A stretch of DNA of 64,000 bases, from NCBI GenBank assembly GCA_026874595.1, contig CM049317.1:40202401-40266400 (forward strand), written 5' to 3'. The stretch comes from Sipunculus nudus (lineage: Eukaryota > Annelida > Sipuncula > Golfingiida > Sipunculidae). The notes below the pieces were generated by a model, which saw nothing but the letters and a program-made list of their open reading frames with translations, ran no database searches and was not told the DNA's origin. Position 1 is the stretch's first letter. Every line of letters begins with the position of its first letter. Shown here piece by piece: positions 48,104 to 60,300 of this stretch. Position numbers and translations under genes: made by a program.

Positions 48104-48372
48104 TAAATTAAATCAGTCTCGAAAGACTTGATCTCCGAGTTTTGCACTATCACTGTACACCGGAAAGGAATCATATCCAGAAGTGCCTTTTCTACATCCG
48201 TGTTGCCATCGGCATCAACGGCCATCAAATCTCTATGAATGACAGTTGGGTCCACTCTGAGTGTGTACAGGTTTTCTCCCGTATCCAGGCAGATCTTCAT
48301 GTGCTCCTTTGTTGTAAGCACTCCATCGACTGTCCCTGTCAGGGTTTCTTGTGTTGAGGTACCTTCTACAGG
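48103..48372 (-). CDS. RPA-like gene, exon 5 (C-terminal segment)
   Basis: Acceptor TTCTTTATATTGCAG. Encodes PVEGTSTQETLTGTVDGVLT to KSFETDLI and TAA, with strand-like segments (HMKICLDTGENLYTLRVDPT; FRCTVIVQNSEIKSF) suggesting a third OB-like fold. Polyadenylation signals follow at once. Linkage to exon 4 rests on phase, strand and similar protein style across an 11.3-kb intron. Confidence 0.6.
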   Translation of the reverse strand, partial: PVEGTSTQETLTGTVDGVLTTKEHMKICLDTGENLYTLRVDPTVIHRDLMAVDADGNTDVEKALLDMIPFRCTVIVQNSEIKSFETDLI

Positions 48373-51300
48373 CTGCAATATAAAGAACCACACTTAACAA
48401 AACGCTTAAAAAGCGAATCCATATTGGTGTTCAAAAGTGTCCAGCTATTCTGAACTGCCACCTCAGACAACCCCCCCCCCCAAAAAAAAAAAAAAAAACA
48501 AGGGACCTATGGGTCACGACGCTCAGCTGATCATGATTGAACTATAAATGTATCACCATTGTGATACTATATTTAGTCGACAAACCTTATGAATATCATG
48601 GACCTATTTGGCTATATAGTGGTTTATTTTTTATTTATTTGGGAGCTGTTGAAAATAGCAATATATTTGAGCAAATATGAATGCAATGACAGTACACTAA
48701 GCAGTGGTAGAATGATGATAAGGCTATTTGTTGAAGGATCTATATTGTATAGAAGTCCGCAAGATTTCAATTTGACATATATAATGTTATTATTAACTAT
48801 GCTGAAGAGTGGATTTATGAATTGTGACTGTATGACATGATATCTCTTAGGTCTTGACAAGGTACATTATATTGATGCCCACCACATCTACATATTACAC
48901 AATATTGACATAATTTCTGGCACGTACATAGGCAACAAACAGTTATACAATATATAAAAATATGAAAATCTGATTCAACTTGTTCTCGTTTACTGAGGCT
49001 GACATTGGGATGGGGTTCGGAGAAGGAAACAGTGTGGGCAGCAAGGAGGGTTGGATGTAGAGAGAAAAGGAGATAGAGAGAGAGGGAGGGAGCATTCAAC
49101 AGTACTTAAACACCTGGAAGGTTAAAATCTAAAATATTATGAAATGTAGATAAAGTCTGAGAGAAAGAGGTAATCTAGGCTATGGTTGGTTGATATGATT
49201 GAAGAAATTGTTGCAAATAATATTTTAAGATCTGACCTTGCGCTTTCATTGGATACCTTTTTGACAGGCTGTTGACAGTTCAACTTTTTACATATTTGTC
49301 TAATGAGATCCAATTTTTTTAATTTAAACTTTAATTAAACTGTTTTTTCTATTTTATGATATGTTTACAGTTGCTATAAAATCCCCACTCCACAGGCGGA
49401 AGGACTTGATGGAGGGGGGGGGGGGGGGTTACGATGGGAGTTACAACGCCTCTGTCTCTCTGTATATATTTTCTTCAAATTATTAAATTTTATGCTATAG
49501 CAATAGCACTATTGTTGACAGTTCGAAGGAGCAAGGACTTAGTGGGGTGGGGGAAAGGGGATGGTGGGAGTTACAATACCCTTGCATATACGTACAGGAT
49601 ATGAAATTTAATTAATCAGAGCTTACAGGAAAAAAAAAAGTTTATTCATAATTATTAAATATTTAAAACAGGCAAGAAAGCTAGAGAAACAAAGCAAATA
49701 ATTTTAATTCCCATTCTTCTGAGCTAGGAAATTATGAACAATTTTTACATAAATTCCCTTTTTTATAACATCATTTTTTTCCAGGTTTGAAAATGTAACT
49801 ATACATTTAGAGTATAACAAATATATGTGAATATTTCAGTTGATTCACATTTCTTAATTGCATCAACATATATATCTAATAAATTAGGTTTATAGTACCT
49901 GTCAACATAATGGGGTAGAGGGAGGAAGGGAGGCATAGGGGTGAGAGAGAGAGAAAGAGAGAGAGAGAAAGAGAGCTAGAAAGAGAGAAAGGGAAAGAGA
50001 GAGGAGAAAGGCTCTCTGGTAATTACTGCCTGACCCAGCCTGACCCAGACACTCACAGAATCTCTGTATATATTTTCTTCAAATTATTCAATTTTATGCT
50101 ATAGCAATAACACTATTGTTGACAGTGCGAAGGAGCAAGGACTTAGTGGGGTGGGGGAAGGGAATGGTGGGAGTTACAATACCCTTGCATATACGTACAG
50201 GATATGAAATTTAATTAATCAGAGCTTACAGGAAAAAAAAGTTTATTCATAATTATTAAATATTTAAAACAGGCAAGAAAGCTAGAGAAACAAAGCAAAT
50301 AATTTTAATTCCCATTCTTCTGAGCCAGGAAATTATGAACAATTTTTACATAAATTCCCTTTTTTATAACATCATTTTTTTCCAGGTTTGAAAATGTAAC
50401 TATACATTTAGAGCATAACATATATGTGAATATTTCAGTTGATTCACATTTCTTAATTGCATCAACATATATATCTAATAAATTAGGTTTATAGTACCTG
50501 TCAACATAATGGGGTGGAGGGAGGAAGGGAGGCATAGGGGTGAGAGAGAGAGAAAGAGAGAGAGAGAGAAAGAGAGCTAGAAAGAGAGAAAGGGAAAGAG
50601 AGAGGAGAAAGGCTCTCTGGTAATTACTGCCTGACCCAGACACTCACAGAAGCAGTAGGCAAGGAGTGAAGGTGTTATGTAACAGCCTGGAACACTGTTA
50701 ACCAATGACTTGATGTAAACATTCAAGACATGGTGCTATAAATATGGGTCACTGTGCTCAGCTGAAGTTGGCCTTGAAGGTAAAAATCTAAAATAATAAT
50801 GGAGATCAAGTCTAAGATGAAAAGGTAATATATGCCATGGCTGGTTGACATGATTGGTTTGTATTGATGAGTGAGAAATTGTTGCAAATAATATTTTGTG
50901 ACCAAACCATGCATTCTCTAATGTCAAAATTGAAGCATGTGAGCAGTTTGTGAACATAAGATGTATATTATTACCATGATCATTGGCTGGCTTTTTGATA
51001 GTTTGTTGACAGTTCAGTAGTTTACACATTTGCTCAATTGGATCTATTTCACATAAAATATATTATTAAATATATGTATTTTTATTTTATAAAATGTATA
51101 CAGTTGAAATATAACTGATGTCTCCAGTCCCCAGATGCAAGAACCTGGTGGTGGTGGTTGGGGGGGGGGGGGGGGGCTGGAATGATGGGAGTTACAACAT
51201 CTCTGTATTAACATAGTGTATATACATATAGGATTTCCATTTAATTCAACAATACTTACAGGATTAAATAGTCCATTCACAATTACATAATATTTAAAAA

Positions 51301-54300
51301 AGGACAGACAGACTGTTAGACAAACAAAGCTGATAATATATTTTAATATTTTAAAGTTTTTCATCTGCAATATTACACATCTGAATACATAAGTTGCTTT
51401 CAAATTTCAGACTTTAATGGCTTAAATCCATACACATACAGCATATGAAAGTTATTTCAACAGTGCTTAAAGGAAAAATTTCATAATTAGTATATATATT
51501 TAATGATAATTGAGAGATGATGGACAGACAAGAGCTGATCACTTTATGTTCCATTCTCCTGGGGCAAGAATATGTTTCAATATTAGATCTTAATTTTTTC
51601 TAATCCAATTATCTTTCAAATTGAAAAAATTGTACACATTTGCAATATTAACTAATGTCCCAGTGCACAGGTGACGATGAGGTGCTAAGGATCAATGACA
51701 GCCGGGGGGGGGGGGGGGAGGAGATGGGATTAACAACACTTTTGCATAAACATTCAGGGCAAACAAAGCCTGATCTCCAATTCTGCTGAGGCTCGAAAAT
51801 AATGAACACATGTTTGTATTAGATCCTCATTTTTTTATTTTAAGTTTAATTTGTATACATTTCCAATATAACATAAATTTCTGAATATAAACGTTGATTC
51901 ATAATTCTAAATTGCATCATCATAAATCTCAATCTTGTCATGTAACACCACATCATGCATACAAATGTATATTTATATATTCAGGGGGGGGGGGGGGGAG
52001 GGGGTGTGATATGAGAACAATTGTACACCTGTCACAGCAGGGGATCTCCCCCAGTGACTGAAACAAATCAGGAACCCTGGCATAGCTGACTTCCAGTGAC
52101 CTGGAGTGGCCTACCTGCATCTGGAACAAAGCAAGTGACTACAATAGACCCTCAAGATAAAATTCAATAACTAGCCTAATTTTCAACCTTTTAGTTTCAA
52201 ATTTCAGATTTAAACACATTAAATACTTATGTTTACATTCTGAGAAAATTAAATCAACAGTACTCACAGGGAAAAAATGTGCCATGGTCAAAGTTGGGTA
52301 AAATTTCAGGTACTGATTTTATGTTTATGCTAATAACTTATAAAATTTACAAAATACAGATCTAATTTTGGGTATACAATTGAATCTTAATTAAACAAAG
52401 TTATATACTTAAAAAAAATTCTCTAGCTTCAATAATTTTCATGAAACCTGAGTAAATATTTTTCCTGATTTTTTACAAAGTCAATTTTGTTTTGGCACAT
52501 AACTTAAAACAATTACGCAATACTGACATCATTTCTGGCATGTGCATAGCGAATGCATAGAAAAATATGTATATTATATATGATCAAAGTCAGATCAGTG
52601 GTTTTGATACTAGGCAGTCCTGAAGTGTAACAAAGGGTTTTTAATGAAAAAAATGAAGTTTTTCATTAATATCTCGAAGGAATTAAGTTCTGGTGACCAA
52701 ATTCTTGGCATGGTAGGGGATTTTGGAGACATCTTACTGTATGCCTAATTTAACCCTTTAACCCTCATAAAACTCTGCAGTCATCAGTAGCATATCCTTG
52801 AATTAAATTGACAAAACTTGATGAAAGAGACATCGGATGTTTGAAGATGCACCAAACAGTCATTTCTTCATGAATTTTCATGATTTTTTCAGTTTCAATT
52901 AAAAATATCATGTTTTTGACAAAGACTTATTGTGTGCTACTATACATCTTGTCAGGTCTATTAATTAACCTTTAAAGGTAATACGAGGTAAGTTAAATGA
53001 GAAGGCCTAGTTAAATTGAACAGAGGTAGTTTAATAAAGTAATGTACTTCATGTGTAACATATGTAAGATCACCTGAAAAATAAAGTTGATCAATAGCTT
53101 TCTTTCCAGCAACAATGATATAACAAGTAATGAATACTGGAACAGGTATTCTGAAGGTAAAATGTTCACCTGACGCAGACTCTTGGACCAAAATATCAGC
53201 ATACAGTGTATTCATGAATCTGAACAGAACTCATATATATGTTTACAAAAATATGAAATGACACTAGTTTCATTACCTATTTTTCACTGTGTAATTACCT
53301 ACTAAATAAATGGACTATTGGTGAAAGTAAGAATTAGGTTTATTCCAGGTAGGTTGCCCAGGTAAGTACAGGTGTGCTCAGGAGGAATAATTCTTGTAGT
53401 GTTAACGTAGTAAACATACTAAGTAATATGAAAACAAATGAAAAGTTAAAGCATATCTTCACATTGTTGGGACACTGACTAATGATGAATAAAATATAAT
53501 ACTAATTTAGTTAATATCTCACCTGATATGTGAGCCAGGTAATGTTCAGGTGAACATTGATACAGAATACCATGGTAAGTTTTTTGTCAAGTTCATAAGC
53601 AAGTTTATATTTCTTTGAAACATTGAACATTGAAATTTCCCCTTAGGAGCTAAAATTCATATATTAGGAAAACATTCAATTTTAGCAGTTTTACTTGTCA
53701 CTTATGACTCCAGGTATATTACAGGTAAATACAGGTGTGCTCAGGTGTGCATTATTAAATGTGCACCGTTTCTCCATGAAGCAGCACACTTTCCTCAGAG
53801 GTATTCAGTGTATGTTCTTACACAAGAAAGACTGCAAAAGATATTGGTTTTCTCCACTTATTACACCAGGTTAAGAGCACAGGTAAATAAGGTGTGCTCA
53901 GGTGGTTATCAAATCTACATAGTCTGTGTTGCAGCAGACTCTGCTCAAGATTTATTCACTGTAAGCAGTATATACTCATATGTAAGACTGACTCTTAATA
54001 GGACAGGGGGAATCCTGACATATGATTCTATACATTCAAACACATACCTTAGTAAGTTCATGAAAATAGCGCAGGTATAAACACAGGTATATACAGGTGT
54101 GTCCAGGTGTGCATTATTGTTTACAAGAACCACACTTGACTCTGGTGTGCACTATAATCTGCAATGTCTGACTGTTCAAAGAACAGTGCAGAATTTGACA
54201 TATATGGCTTAACATAAAAAAAGATGTGTATGCCATTATCATCTTTGAGTTCAGGAAAGTACTTATATACTGCCTATACAGTTGTGCTCAGGTGTGCATT

Positions 54301-57300
54301 ACTAGTATCTAATTAGAAGTGTGTGTCTGTAAAGCAGCAGACTTTACTAAGAGATACTCGTGTATGCCCAGAAATGCTTATGAATTTCATAGGATAATAT
54401 ACATTATTACATGTGATCTACATGTAATTGGTCAAGGTAAATGACAAACATGAATGCAATTGTGTTCAATTGTGCATTATAACATATGCACTGTCTCTCT
54501 ACAAACCACCTCACTATAATAGGATTAATTCAGTGTAAGCAGATCAATTACAGGTGTGCTATAAGTGTCATAAACGGTTTATCAGTGAATGCACATCTTA
54601 GTGAAGTCCAAAGTGTACGTCATTAAGTGTATGCAACGTGAATTCTAGATGAGACTATATGTTCAAAGGTGTCTCCAGATCAGTGTCCATAAATTCATAA
54701 TAGTATATTTCTGTGAAGCAGAGCATTTACTCAAAGACATCCAAGTATCAAGAGAAGATTCTTATATCAGACTAAATATTCAAAAGAAGGTTCATTAAGT
54801 TTACTAATTCCAGATAAGGCACAGGACGTGGTGTCACAGCATTTCTCATTCAAGATTTTAATGGCATACCATATCCCTTCTTTTTTTAAAGCCCAAATTA
54901 GACTTCACCTTAAAAATGGTGAAATCCCGCAAGACACTCGTGAACCATGAGACCCTCTTTACAACGGCACCAGCACTCGCAGTTGATTAGAAATAAATTA
55001 TTTATATAAATATTGACCTATACCAAGGTTCTGTATATTAACTGCCAATACTTCACATTCTAACACTGTTTCTTTGCACTATGATCAGTCAGCCTTCGAA
55101 CAGTTCTTTCTTAGTGAGAGACAAAAACGTTGCATATGTGCCGTAGTAAAATCATCTTAGCACTCAGTAATGAGTATATAGGTCACCAGACCGATCAAAA
55201 TTAGCTTGTGAACGATATTCAATAACAATTTCCAAAATTTCCCAGCAATTTATCAAGTGTGTTCTGCAGATTGAAGGTTTATTGTCGTTTAATTGTGGAG
55301 ACATTTTCGAGCAATTTTGTTTGTCGATACAAGACCCTTTACAAAGGTTTACAGAAATACAGGATATTGTTTCTGATGGCTGAAAACAATTTGTAACCTC
55401 CAACAATCCCCATGAATACCTGATGACACTGGATACATTGCCCAGCTCATATTAATTTTGTCACGTAAAGACACAAGATGAAGTGTTATATACGGTATTT
55501 AAAAAGAAAGCTCTTGTAAGGACGTTACTTCATCTCACCATTTACCAGCTACAGAACCTGTGTCGCTTTATATTTTATACTTTATTTTATGTTTGGGCTA
55601 ACTGGTTACAGGGACGGATCCAGGATTTAGGAAAAGGGGGGGGGGGGGTCCAACCAAGGAGGACTAATGAAAACCCTAAAAAAAAGGTCCCCAGGTCTGG
55701 AAAAGGGGGGGTCCAGGCCGAAAAATTTTGTCCGAAGCCCTTAAAAAAACGTTGCTTCTGATGAAAAAGGGGGGGTCTGGACCCCCCCCCCCCCCTCCGG
55801 ATCCGCTTCTGGGTTAACAGATCGTCAGTAAGTACCCATGTATTAGTTCGCGGTTTCATTAGAGATTTAAAGATATACATGATCAGTTTTTATATTATAA
55901 CTGTATGTGTATAAAAGTAACTTTAAAAGAAACTTTTTGAGAAGAAAACTTAAACATGAGATGGCTGAAATAAAATAATTGATCAGCGGTGCCGGTACGC
56001 TCCAAGGATTCTGTCGTCCTTGCACTGGACCTCGTCAGTATCAGGTTCCGTCATTTGTTAAGCTTGGGACCGCTAAATTGCTTCATTTTTACGCAGGTTC
56101 TTGACGAAATCAGTTTGGTTCATAAGCACTGCTAACTGCACAAATGCAAAACGTGAGCTTAGGGCCGGTCACTGCTAGCAATGTCCGCGAATACTTTCCC
56201 GCCAAAAATGTGCTGAATGAAGTCACATGGCAGAGTTTCCCCTGACCCCAGTACCACCAAACACAAGCACATACTGTCCGCCCCAAATCACCTGTCAATC
56301 AAGGTGTCACGTCGTCTGCATGAATGACATCACTGGCCAGCGATATGCATTTCGCAAGGACATTCGTTTGCATGACAGTCATTTTCGCAGTTTAACTCGT
56401 ACAAAAGTTACAACATGCATGGCAGGACTGATTAATAAATTTGGATTGCCTGTATCGACCGGTTAATATTTTTTCCATGCAAGAAGCATTGAACGTTTAT
56501 CCTATTGACAATTGTCGAAGAATGATAATTATAACGCAGTTGGTGGCCGTAGTCTAGATTTTCACAGCTGATATAGTACGGTAATATGGTTTTCCGGTTA
56601 CCTGTTTGTAGTACTATAGTGATCATGCGCCTATCCTGAACGGCATTTAAAAAAGTATCATGTATATATCATCGATCAAAATATTTTTAATCGTTTGAAC
56701 TATTTTTTTCTTATATAGTGAAAACATTATTAATTTAATGATTATTTAAAAGACAACCCAATATATTGCAACAAATTTCAATATATATATATATATATGT
56801 TAAATAAATAAATACCCGGCTTTCCGACCCAGTATGTTCGGCCGTGTTCCCGGAAAGTTTTGTTTGCCTAATATAAGACATTAAAAAAATAAGTAATATA
56901 TCACGTAATTTTTATCCCAGCAAATTGTAAAAATTGAAACGAGGACTTTAAAATTGTCACCTAAATAGGCCAAATCGTCGAGTAAACGCATTTGACAGTT
57001 AAAATTTAACTGATCTGGGTCACACCGATCACGTGTCGATTGTGTCAAAATTCACCAGACGTGACTACCAAGATCGGCTGACCTGTAGGCATGATTAGGC
57101 CTATTTATTTTAGCTTCATAAAAGTGAATCTTAAATAATAACTTTGAATATGTCACATGTTATCCACTGGAATTATCAACATAACCAGATAACCGATTTC
57201 TGAGGAATCTTTTACTTTTCATTGGGCTAATAGGCTGTAAGTAAATTGTCCAATCGACGTCCGATTATTTGCCCAGAATCCGATAGCCGCCAGGCCTACC

Positions 57301-60300
57301 CAAATTCAATATCAAAATATGATTAATATCGTTAATGATAATTGTGAATGCACTCTATTATTGTAACATTTGAATATATAAATATTTTACACTGTTAAAT
57401 TAAGGCTGGCCGACGATCTTTTGAGCCACCGGTCAATATATCTAGGCCTAGTATTAGACGTGTCCACGCACCTGTCGCGCATTTACACAAGAAAAAAACA
57501 AAAGGCTCGACAATGAATAGAACTGACAACATTTTTTACTCTGAATTTATCAGACCATCGATATAGTTGAAAAAAAAAACCTCTCTAATCCTGTTGACAT
57601 ATTCTTCGAAAGTTTTAGACCCTTGGTTCGCTTGCAGCAGGTCTGTTGTCGCGGGTAAAAAGCTCGATCTGTGGTGTGACCAAACAAAATTATGCATCTA
57701 GGTCGGATGTCACTCGGAACTTGGGTCAGGGGTCAAAGAACACTGCGGCTCAACCTGTGACGTAGTACACGGACACTGCTCCATATCTATGATGAGGCAC
57801 ACAACGACTGATGACACTTTTATTTACCATGTGAAACTTTCAGCTAGCATGTGATCACAAAATAAACATGTTTACGGACAGGATTTCGTGGCCGCGCTCT
57901 TGTTATCGGCCGTTTGTGTCACAGACTTGCGGGCCAGCGGCTTGCAACCGCGCCTTGTGCAATCTAAAACCATGGAGACTTGATAAAATTCGGCATTTTC
58001 GACCGAAAAACCGTATCATGGGTCAAATAACGACGTATATGAAAACTACTAGGTGTCTTTTAAACAGTGGCCAAGTATCAAGTAATTTTAATATGTTTTT
58101 ACATAAATATGCCATGTTCTGTCAGACCGTATTTTACGGCCGGTTTCGGCCGTTATGAGGAAATGGGACGGCGGCCGGTTTCGGCCGTTATGAGGGTTAA
58201 AGGGTTAAGGAACTTAGAGCTGAAGCTGGGGAGCTGAGCTCTAGCAAACTGCATAACACTAGGTTGATGTAAACAATATGTGACATGGTGCTTGAAAACT
58301 TGAATAAAATCTACAGTTTTTGATCAACTGGTTTCAAATTTTAAATGTTAACAGTTGAAATGCTAACAAAAACATGCTTTGAAAATTAAATCCACAGCAG
58401 TTACAGAAAAAAACGTGCCATGGTCAAAGTTGGGCAAAGTTTAAGGTACCAATTTTTTATTTTTGCTAATATTTCAAAAAATTTAAAAGATTTTGATCAA
58501 ATTTTGGGTATACAATTTAATTTTGATTAATAAAAGTTATATTACTGGAAAAAAAGTGCTTAGCTTTAACAAGTTTTGTGTTAAGTGATCAAATTTTTTT
58601 CCTGATTATTTACAAAATGCATTATGTTTGGGCCCATAACTTTTTTAAATTATATAATACAGACCCAATTTCTGGCATGTACATAGGAACCATATAGAGG
58701 ATTATTTATGGTAAATATGAGGAAACACAGATGAGTGGTTTTGATATTAGGCAGTCCTGAAGTGTGAAAATAGGATTTTAATAAAAAATTGAGGTTTTTC
58801 CTTAATTTCTCAAAGGAACGAAGTCGCAAAGACCCAGTTTTCGGCTTGGTAGGAGATCTTGGGGACATCTAACATTATGCTGAATTTTGGATTCCTAGGT
58901 CTTACGGTTTCAAAACGTGCCACATCTACGGACGGACGGACGGACGGACGGACGGACAGACGGACGGACGACGGACAATGGACCACGACTATAGCTCAGA
59001 TGACTTATAGTCAGCTGAGCTAAAAAACCGCAAGCAGATTACAGTGCTTTTAAGCGCTTGCCTGGGACCTAACTTTTCCGAACCAGGAGACTAGGATCTC
59101 TCATTTCTGTTGATTTGGTGATTCCCCCCCCCCCCTCCCCAATCATGTCCCTCCCTGTTAAAAGAGGGTAAAGTTCATTTATTGAAGTTACCTTCTTTCT
59201 ACTTTTCACTATAGTGAACTTTTCACTATTTCACTATAATATCTCAGTACTTTTTACTATAATATCTCAGATCTTCTACAGTAATGTTTGTGATAAGAAT
59301 ATCACCAAGACGCTGTGCCCCATTACCACCATCCCTTCTTTTCAACTCCCCAAATGTGTACGCAGATCTTACTTTCATTTAATTATATCTAGTCATTTAT
59401 CAATCCTGCTGATCTCGTTTACAGTATAAACAAACTGAGCACGGTTTCTCAAATTATTAATTTATAATATAAATCATCAAGGGGAAATATAATCACCCAA
59501 GGGAAGGAGAACAATGATAGATATTCATAAATCAGTTGATAACTTAAAACATTAATATACCCATCCCATTATCTCACCACTATATATACAAAAATTTTAT
59601 TTTAAATTACCCAAGAAAGTAGTCCTGTCCTTATATCCTGCAAACACAAAAATTTATTACTTACAATGATTTGATCTTCCTAATTCACATTTAACGCGAT
59701 TGCATTCTTGTATTTAGAGAACCTCGCTCCAGCATCTATCAGCTTCAAACTTTGACCGCAACTCAGGCCCTGCCCCGCCTCAGTGGCCCGCCTCCATAGC
59801 GTTACGTCAATTATACCAGTCTCGTCTCTTATTGAGAGGTGCTGAATTTTGGCTGTACCAGTTGCTATGGATACTTCTTTTGGCCTTTCAATCTGGAAAA
59901 AAAATTTATTGGGACCTTTCAATTGGAGAAAATAAAGCATTCTTTCATATTAAAAACTGAAATCAATGTCATTCTCTCAAGCGAGAGAGAATACAAGACA
60001 AGCCATCTCAAAGTTTATACTCATCTGCGCCTACATTAACAGGGATCTTACCCGGATGTTAATAAAATTATAACGCTTGCCTAGCTTTCATTAAGCACAG
60101 CTAACATTTCTAGGACGGGTTTTTACGTACAAAACATACTGAAAGACAAGACGAAGCGACCACATACTTAACTTTAATAAAACATTTCCTTACAGATTCG
60201 ATCTTGCCCTGGACCGTGACTTCTTGTCCGTGTTTTACTTCGCTTATTGGGATAGGTTTCGGATCGAGTAGAGCTTCTGCTGCCAAGACAGCTTCGCGAC

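Larger units (their letters stand above)
52754..58204. mobile_element. Non-autonomous piggyBac-type transposon, 5.45 kb
   Basis: The left end CCCTTTAACCCTCATAA (52754-52770) is the exact reverse complement of the right end TTATGAGGGTTAAAGGG (58188-58204). TTAA directly flanks both ends (52750-52753, 58205-58208). TTAA target duplication and CCC-starting ends are diagnostic of the piggyBac superfamily. No DDD transposase frame is present on either strand, so it would need a transposase supplied elsewhere. The right end holds a direct duplication of GGCCGGTTTCGGCCGTTATG (58138 and 58172). It lies in intron 4 of the RPA-like gene. Confidence 0.8.

Noticed and set aside
50305-50643. 112-codon minus-strand frame with a leucine/serine-rich stretch resembling a signal peptide
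   Set aside because: The stretch is the GAGA microsatellite read in one frame; its near-copy 604 bp away does not keep the frame.
57868-58158. 96-codon frame near the right end of the piggyBac-like element, considered as transposase remnant
   Set aside because: Lacks any DDD-transposase motif or Cys-rich C-terminus; too short.
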